Of a DNA stretch of 24,461 nucleotides, positions 21,162-24,461 are shown in pieces. The position numbers and the translations under genes are program-made. Source of the DNA: an uncultured Coriobacteriaceae bacterium. GTDB taxonomy: Bacteria > Actinomycetota > Coriobacteriia > Coriobacteriales > Atopobiaceae. How positions within the stretch are numbered: the first letter of the stretch is position 1; each line of letters begins with the position of its first letter. The stretch is taken from the NCBI GenBank assembly GCA_900544655.1, contig UQWE01000008.1, positions 1-24,461 of the forward strand, in the 5' to 3' direction. The notes below the pieces were generated by a model. It was not told the DNA's origin. It made no database searches and was given only the letters and a program-made list of their open reading frames with translations.

Positions 21162-24083
21162 TCATCCAAGAGCCGATCTATCGGCCCTTGCTCCAGAGGT
21201 AGCCCCAACTTCCATCCTCACGTTTTCACGGAACCACTTCGATTGCCGTTCGTCATTGAGCCTCAGCGCCACCTCAGACCCTTTGAGCATCGCATCAACA
21301 TAGCGCTGAGACAATTCCTCGTGCCGGCGCCGGTACTTCCCATCCGGATCGCTAATAGGCACGTAGGAACCTCCGCGGTAGAGCCCCTCAAGTTTGAGGC
21401 ATAGGGCCACCACCTCGGTTTCCGGCAGACCACCACCCACAATTAGCCTTGCGAGACGCTCGAATTCGTCGACGTCGCACCGAACCAACGTTTCGTCAAG
21501 CCAAATTCGGCCCTGACCGCTTGCTATGTAGTCAATCTCCCCCGCAACCTGGCCACAAGCCGCACGCAAAGCGCTCAGCACGCTATAGAAGCTCTCTCTA
21601 CCTCGAATAAGATCCATTTCGGGCCAGAGCTGGACGATTGCCTCCGCCCGAGACATCGTATGTCCCGGGGTCAGAGCGAGCATGGCAAGAAGATCACGGG
21701 CCCTCCTCCTTCTCCATGCGCCCTCCCGTATCTTGATGCCTCCCTTTCGAGCCGAAAACCCTCCCAGCACATTCACGTCGAGAACAGGACCGCCGCCAGG
21801 ATCGAGCCCCTTCGCAAACGGCACGGTGGAGTTTTGCAGCGACGCATGAAACGCGACGCTCGCATCACCTTGTCCCACGCACGACGGCTCTCTATTAGGC
21901 ACCCATGATGGCGGCAGCTCACGTAGAATGCGCTGCCCCACAACCCCATCATATTTTGCCAAATAGGAGACGAGCACTTTGCTGCTTAGGCTTGGGGTAG
22001 TTTCTCCCATTTCGTCGACAAGCGTTGACACGCCTTCGGCGTCTCTTCGCCCCAGAGCTTCGTGCAGTCTATCCAGCAGCACTAAATCCGAACTCGCTTC
22101 CGAGGTGCCAACTTCCCACGCCGAGCCCAAGTCGCCGCTTTCCCCGAACTTCAGCAACGTTGCGCGCTCCATAATTCGGGCAACAACAATTGCTTTTTCA
22201 TCTCCCGCGGTCTTTGCATATCCAAATGCCGCCGCAGCATGGACATGGGCGCGTCTGAAACTCGTCGACGCGAAATCCGAAAAACACCCCGCGAGGTTTG
22301 CCCATGAAGCAGCCCGCCACTCTCCTCGCGCAGCATAGCTCGACGCGCAACGGTCGCTCTCAAGCGAGCCGTCAGCACTTCCGGAGAGAAGCCGCGCTGC
22401 AGAGAGGACAAGATGCGTCGAATTCCTCATCTGGGGCGGCACGTCGCCAGCGAGTAACTCCTCCGCTCGAGCAACGGTCGCCGCATCTCCAAGGTTTGGC
22501 GGATCCCCAACTAGTTCGCGAGCTGCCTCGAAATAGATTGCGAGGACTGCCGAGAGCGCAGAGGGATCATTGGATTCAGCAGCATCATTTTTCGCAAGCA
22601 GCATCTCTCTAAACACTTCAACAAACGACATGTCGAATCCAAGGGAGAGTGCCTTTCCCATAAGGGCGAGTTTGCCCACTAGAGGATGGCTTGATGACAT
22701 GGAAGAATCAAACCAACTGGAAGATAGTGAGCCACTCTTTTCTGACCTACAGCGACGCATCGCCTCAAGCAGTTTGATTTGCTGCTCGTGAATCTTGGCA
22801 CGATCGCCTGAAATCATGAATCCGGCAGCCGCATCAGCAACGCCAGAAGAGTCTTTCCCTACGCCGAAGAGCTCAATGATTCTAGCGGCAGCACACATCC
22901 TTGGATCGCGACCTGAGGCGAGCACGGTCCTTACTACAGTCCCCGTAAGTCCAGCATCAATCATTTCGAGTGGATACTCACCGACAAGGGACTTAAGGAT
23001 GCGTTGGTCACTTGATGCAAGGGCGATTGCGCTCGCCCTTCTCATCTTTCCGTTGGCGGCAAGATGCTTCACTAGAGATGCAATTAATTCCTCATTGCCT
23101 TTTTCGCGTTCAATCAACGCCTTTGCCACAACGGAGTCTTCGCACGGGACAACGTCGAATCGATCATTTCTTAGGTCGATACCGAATAGAGGACACGTCT
23201 CGGCCATTTCAACCAGAATGTCGCCTGAAACCCTAATCCCTAGAGAAGACAGATTAGATACTTCGCCCTTGCCAAGAGCGAGAAGGACCAGGCGGAGCTC
23301 AAGTTCCTCCTCAATCAGGCTAGGACGCAAAGCATTTGAGAATAGGTCGCCAACGCAACGATTCCAATATGAGCCCGAAGGAATGCGACCAGGATAAACA
23401 CGCGTAACTCGAAGGTTCGAGATGAGAGAAGGAATGCCGTGAGTACAGCGCATAACGTCCTTAGCCGAGAGCCCACCCAACATAGGCTCCCAAGCAGATA
23501 GCTCCCTATCATCGACAATCAAATCGCCAGCTCTAACAACCCTACAAGGCGGAAGGAACTCAAGGAGAGATTCAGAATCCTCACGAAGAATGATTAAAAC
23601 CAGGCAGTTGCCAAACACAGCAGAGCATATTGTTCGCGTGACTCTACCAAAAAATGGGTCTTCCATCCCCCAAAGGCCGTCGATGACCAGCAACTGACCG
23701 CTGGCGACGTCAAGAGACTGGCGAGCCACGCTCTCTTTCATTCGAGCTCGCAATTTACGGCAAGCCGTATCAGGAGAAACCCCGGCAAGTCGGATGCAAG
23801 TAGTCTCATACCCAGACGCAGTAAGCGAACCAATGAGTTGGGAAGCGAGAACATGCTTCCCCAAGCCCTTTTCAGAGGAAAGAACAAGGAGTCGATCGCG
23901 CGCCAAAGATCCCAAAAGATCTGTAACCAGACGAGTTCGCTCGACAATAGATGGAGAAGAAGCTGATTGAGATGGGGATTTCTTTCTCCCTCTTCCCTTA
24001 CCCCCTTTCACACCAACAGTCTCTTCGGCGGAAGAAGCCGAGCAGGCAACGACTTTGTAGCCGCGAGCGCCGTTATCGTTCAT
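21162..24083 (-). CDS. Large signal-transduction regulator: degenerate NTPase, helical repeats, C-terminal winged helix and BTAD
   Basis: This 973-residue protein looks like a STAND-type transcription factor. A basic, Ser-rich N-terminus (1-50) precedes an NTPase-like domain with a degenerate P-loop, SSEKGLGKH (69-77). The first Gly is Ser and the final Thr/Ser is His, while the Walker B LLVIDG (131-136) is intact. A long helical region (about 250-740) may form a TPR-like superhelix. The C-terminus (about 766 onward) has an OmpR-like winged helix (LDVNVLGGFSARKGG, RRRRARDLLAMLALTPG) and a bacterial transcriptional activation domain (CDVDEFERLARL to the end). The order is the reverse of AfsR/SARP proteins, which carry the DNA-binding part first. 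The start has a full AGGAGGG site at about 7-nt spacing, inside a predicted hairpin. Codon GC is visibly lower than in neighbours. The target is unknown. Confidence 0.85.
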   Translation of the reverse strand: MNDNGARGYKVVACSASSAEETVGVKGGKGRGRKKSPSQSASSPSIVERTRLVTDLLGSLARDRLLVLSSEKGLGKHVLASQLIGSLTASGYETTCIRLAGVSPDTACRKLRARMKESVARQSLDVASGQLLVIDGLWGMEDPFFGRVTRTICSAVFGNCLVLIILREDSESLLEFLPPCRVVRAGDLIVDDRELSAWEPMLGGLSAKDVMRCTHGIPSLISNLRVTRVYPGRIPSGSYWNRCVGDLFSNALRPSLIEEELELRLVLLALGKGEVSNLSSLGIRVSGDILVEMAETCPLFGIDLRNDRFDVVPCEDSVVAKALIEREKGNEELIASLVKHLAANGKMRRASAIALASSDQRILKSLVGEYPLEMIDAGLTGTVVRTVLASGRDPRMCAAARIIELFGVGKDSSGVADAAAGFMISGDRAKIHEQQIKLLEAMRRCRSEKSGSLSSSWFDSSMSSSHPLVGKLALMGKALSLGFDMSFVEVFREMLLAKNDAAESNDPSALSAVLAIYFEAARELVGDPPNLGDAATVARAEELLAGDVPPQMRNSTHLVLSAARLLSGSADGSLESDRCASSYAARGEWRAASWANLAGCFSDFASTSFRRAHVHAAAAFGYAKTAGDEKAIVVARIMERATLLKFGESGDLGSAWEVGTSEASSDLVLLDRLHEALGRRDAEGVSTLVDEMGETTPSLSSKVLVSYLAKYDGVVGQRILRELPPSWVPNREPSCVGQGDASVAFHASLQNSTVPFAKGLDPGGGPVLDVNVLGGFSARKGGIKIREGAWRRRRARDLLAMLALTPGHTMSRAEAIVQLWPEMDLIRGRESFYSVLSALRAACGQVAGEIDYIASGQGRIWLDETLVRCDVDEFERLARLIVGGGLPETEVVALCLKLEGLYRGGSYVPISDPDGKYRRRHEELSQRYVDAMLKGSEVALRLNDERQSKWFRENVRMEVGATSGARADRSALG

Positions 24084-24085
24084 TG

Positions 24086-24113
24086 GAGTCCCTCCTATAA
24101 CTAATTGGGACTC
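24086..24113 (-). promoter_or_regulatory. Hairpin covering the ribosome binding site of the BTAD regulator
   Basis: GAGTCCC (24107-24113 on the minus strand) pairs with GGGACTC (24086-24092), which lies between the AGGAGG core and the start codon. The loop is 14 nt and contains AGGA. In the mRNA the stem would include the last bases of the ribosome site, so translation may be restrained unless the hairpin is opened. Confidence 0.5.
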
Positions 24114-24267
24114 GAAGACTACAGCCGCGAGTAAACATTCTTATCCGCTGAGCCTCATTTACCCGCAAGCGGTTGTCAGACTCTCTGCATGAATTAATGC
24201 CCAGCCTCTTTTACCAGGCATTTGCCAAAAACTAACGAGAAGATCTGGCGAAAAACAGGGCAATTAC

Positions 24268-24289
24268 TACCGGTGAACGGTGAACGGTA
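24268..24289. repeat. Tandem CGGTGAA repeat with inverted ends, candidate binding site
   Basis: CGGTGAACGGTGAACGG (24271-24287) is a 7-bp unit repeated in tandem, and the block is bounded by TACCG and CGGTA. It lies about 190 bp upstream of the BTAD regulator gene. Direct repeats of this spacing are typical of SARP/BTAD winged-helix binding sites, so autoregulation is plausible. Confidence 0.45.
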
Positions 24290-24370
24290 TCTTTAGACAA
24301 GACATAAGCAGAGGCATTTACCTAAATTGGCACAGTCAGGCGACAAGGGACACCAAGAGGTGCTAAGCAA

Positions 24371-24408
24371 AAGGCGTCCCGCCATCAAATCCGATGGCGG
24401 GACGCCTT
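24371..24408 (-). terminator. Intrinsic terminator of a minus-strand gene beyond the right edge
   Basis: A perfect 16-bp stem (24371-24386 with 24393-24408, loop AAATCC) is followed on the minus strand by TTTTGCTT. It would end a transcript entering from beyond 24461. The last 53 bases (24409-24461) are GC-rich and I cannot assign them to a gene or RNA. Confidence 0.78.
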
Positions 24409-24461
24409 GGTCGTGGCCTGGGGTGGCGCGGCCCGCGGAACGGGGCGTCGCCGGATCACGT

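Larger units (their letters stand above)
24084..24370 (-). promoter_or_regulatory. AT-rich leader and control region of the BTAD regulator
   Basis: This non-coding stretch upstream of the 973-residue regulator holds an SD-sequestering inverted repeat (24086-24113) and a tandem CGGTGAA repeat (24271-24287). A weak promoter can be read on the minus strand as TTGCGG, 17 bp, then GATAAG (about 24140-24168), but it is poor and not claimed. No gene or recognisable RNA is seen. Confidence 0.45.

Noticed and set aside
24409..24461. Possible end of a structured RNA or a gene at the right edge
   Set aside because: Only 53 GC-rich bases are visible. No tRNA, 5S or tmRNA 3'-end pattern could be matched with confidence.

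Overview
The window looks chromosomal and comes from a GC-rich actinobacterium. The protein sequences and the secA/prfB/ftsEX/smpB gene set best fit the class Coriobacteriia (Olsenella/Atopobium/Collinsella type); this placement is inferred from sequence flavour, not from a search. I call 20 intact genes and one decayed gene. No tRNA, rRNA, insertion sequence, integrase or CRISPR array was recognised. All genes run on the minus strand except two regulators (LacI and DeoR type) and the pseudogene.

Layout from left to right. (1) 36-5528, minus: a tight cluster ftsE-ftsX-rnr-TPR protein-smpB, with overlaps of 14, 4 and 14 nt and one 8-nt gap. It joins FtsEX cell-wall hydrolysis control to the trans-translation partners RNase R and SmpB. 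(2) 5733-15144: a carbohydrate block. It holds a transaldolase, a LacI regulator, a split transketolase (TktA/TktB), and a PTS operon that reads IIA-IIB-IIC (ascorbate/UlaA family), a small PH-like membrane protein, a DHDPS/NAL-superfamily aldolase, a KDPG-aldolase-like protein and a second, fructose/mannitol-type IIA. A DeoR regulator (15550-16353) is divergent from the PTS operon across a 405-bp AT-rich control region. (3) 16440-16856: a decayed HAD phosphatase gene. (4) 16962-20920, minus: secA-prfB, overlapping by one base. (5) 21162-24083, minus: a 973-residue regulator with a degenerate NTPase domain and a C-terminal winged-helix/BTAD output, lower in GC than its neighbours. A terminator at 24371-24408 belongs to a minus-strand transcript entering from the right edge.

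How the genes may work together: the PTS imports and phosphorylates an unidentified substrate. The two lyase-type aldolases could release pyruvate and a triose phosphate from 2-keto-3-deoxy intermediates, and transketolase plus transaldolase would return C3-C7 phosphates to central metabolism. No dehydratase, dehydrogenase or kinase is encoded here, so the substrate is not fixed. The block lies between two housekeeping clusters, secA-prfB and ftsEX-smpB, that are close together in many Gram-positive genomes, which suggests it was inserted there.

The most striking observation is in release factor 2. The stop-codon-reading tripeptide, canonically Ser-Pro-Phe, reads Ser-Pro-Thr (17481-17489), a hybrid with the RF1 motif Pro-x-Thr. 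In the same window 11 of 20 intact genes end in UAG, 7 in UAA and only 2 in UGA, unusual for a GC-rich actinobacterium. This may point to altered stop-codon recognition in this lineage.
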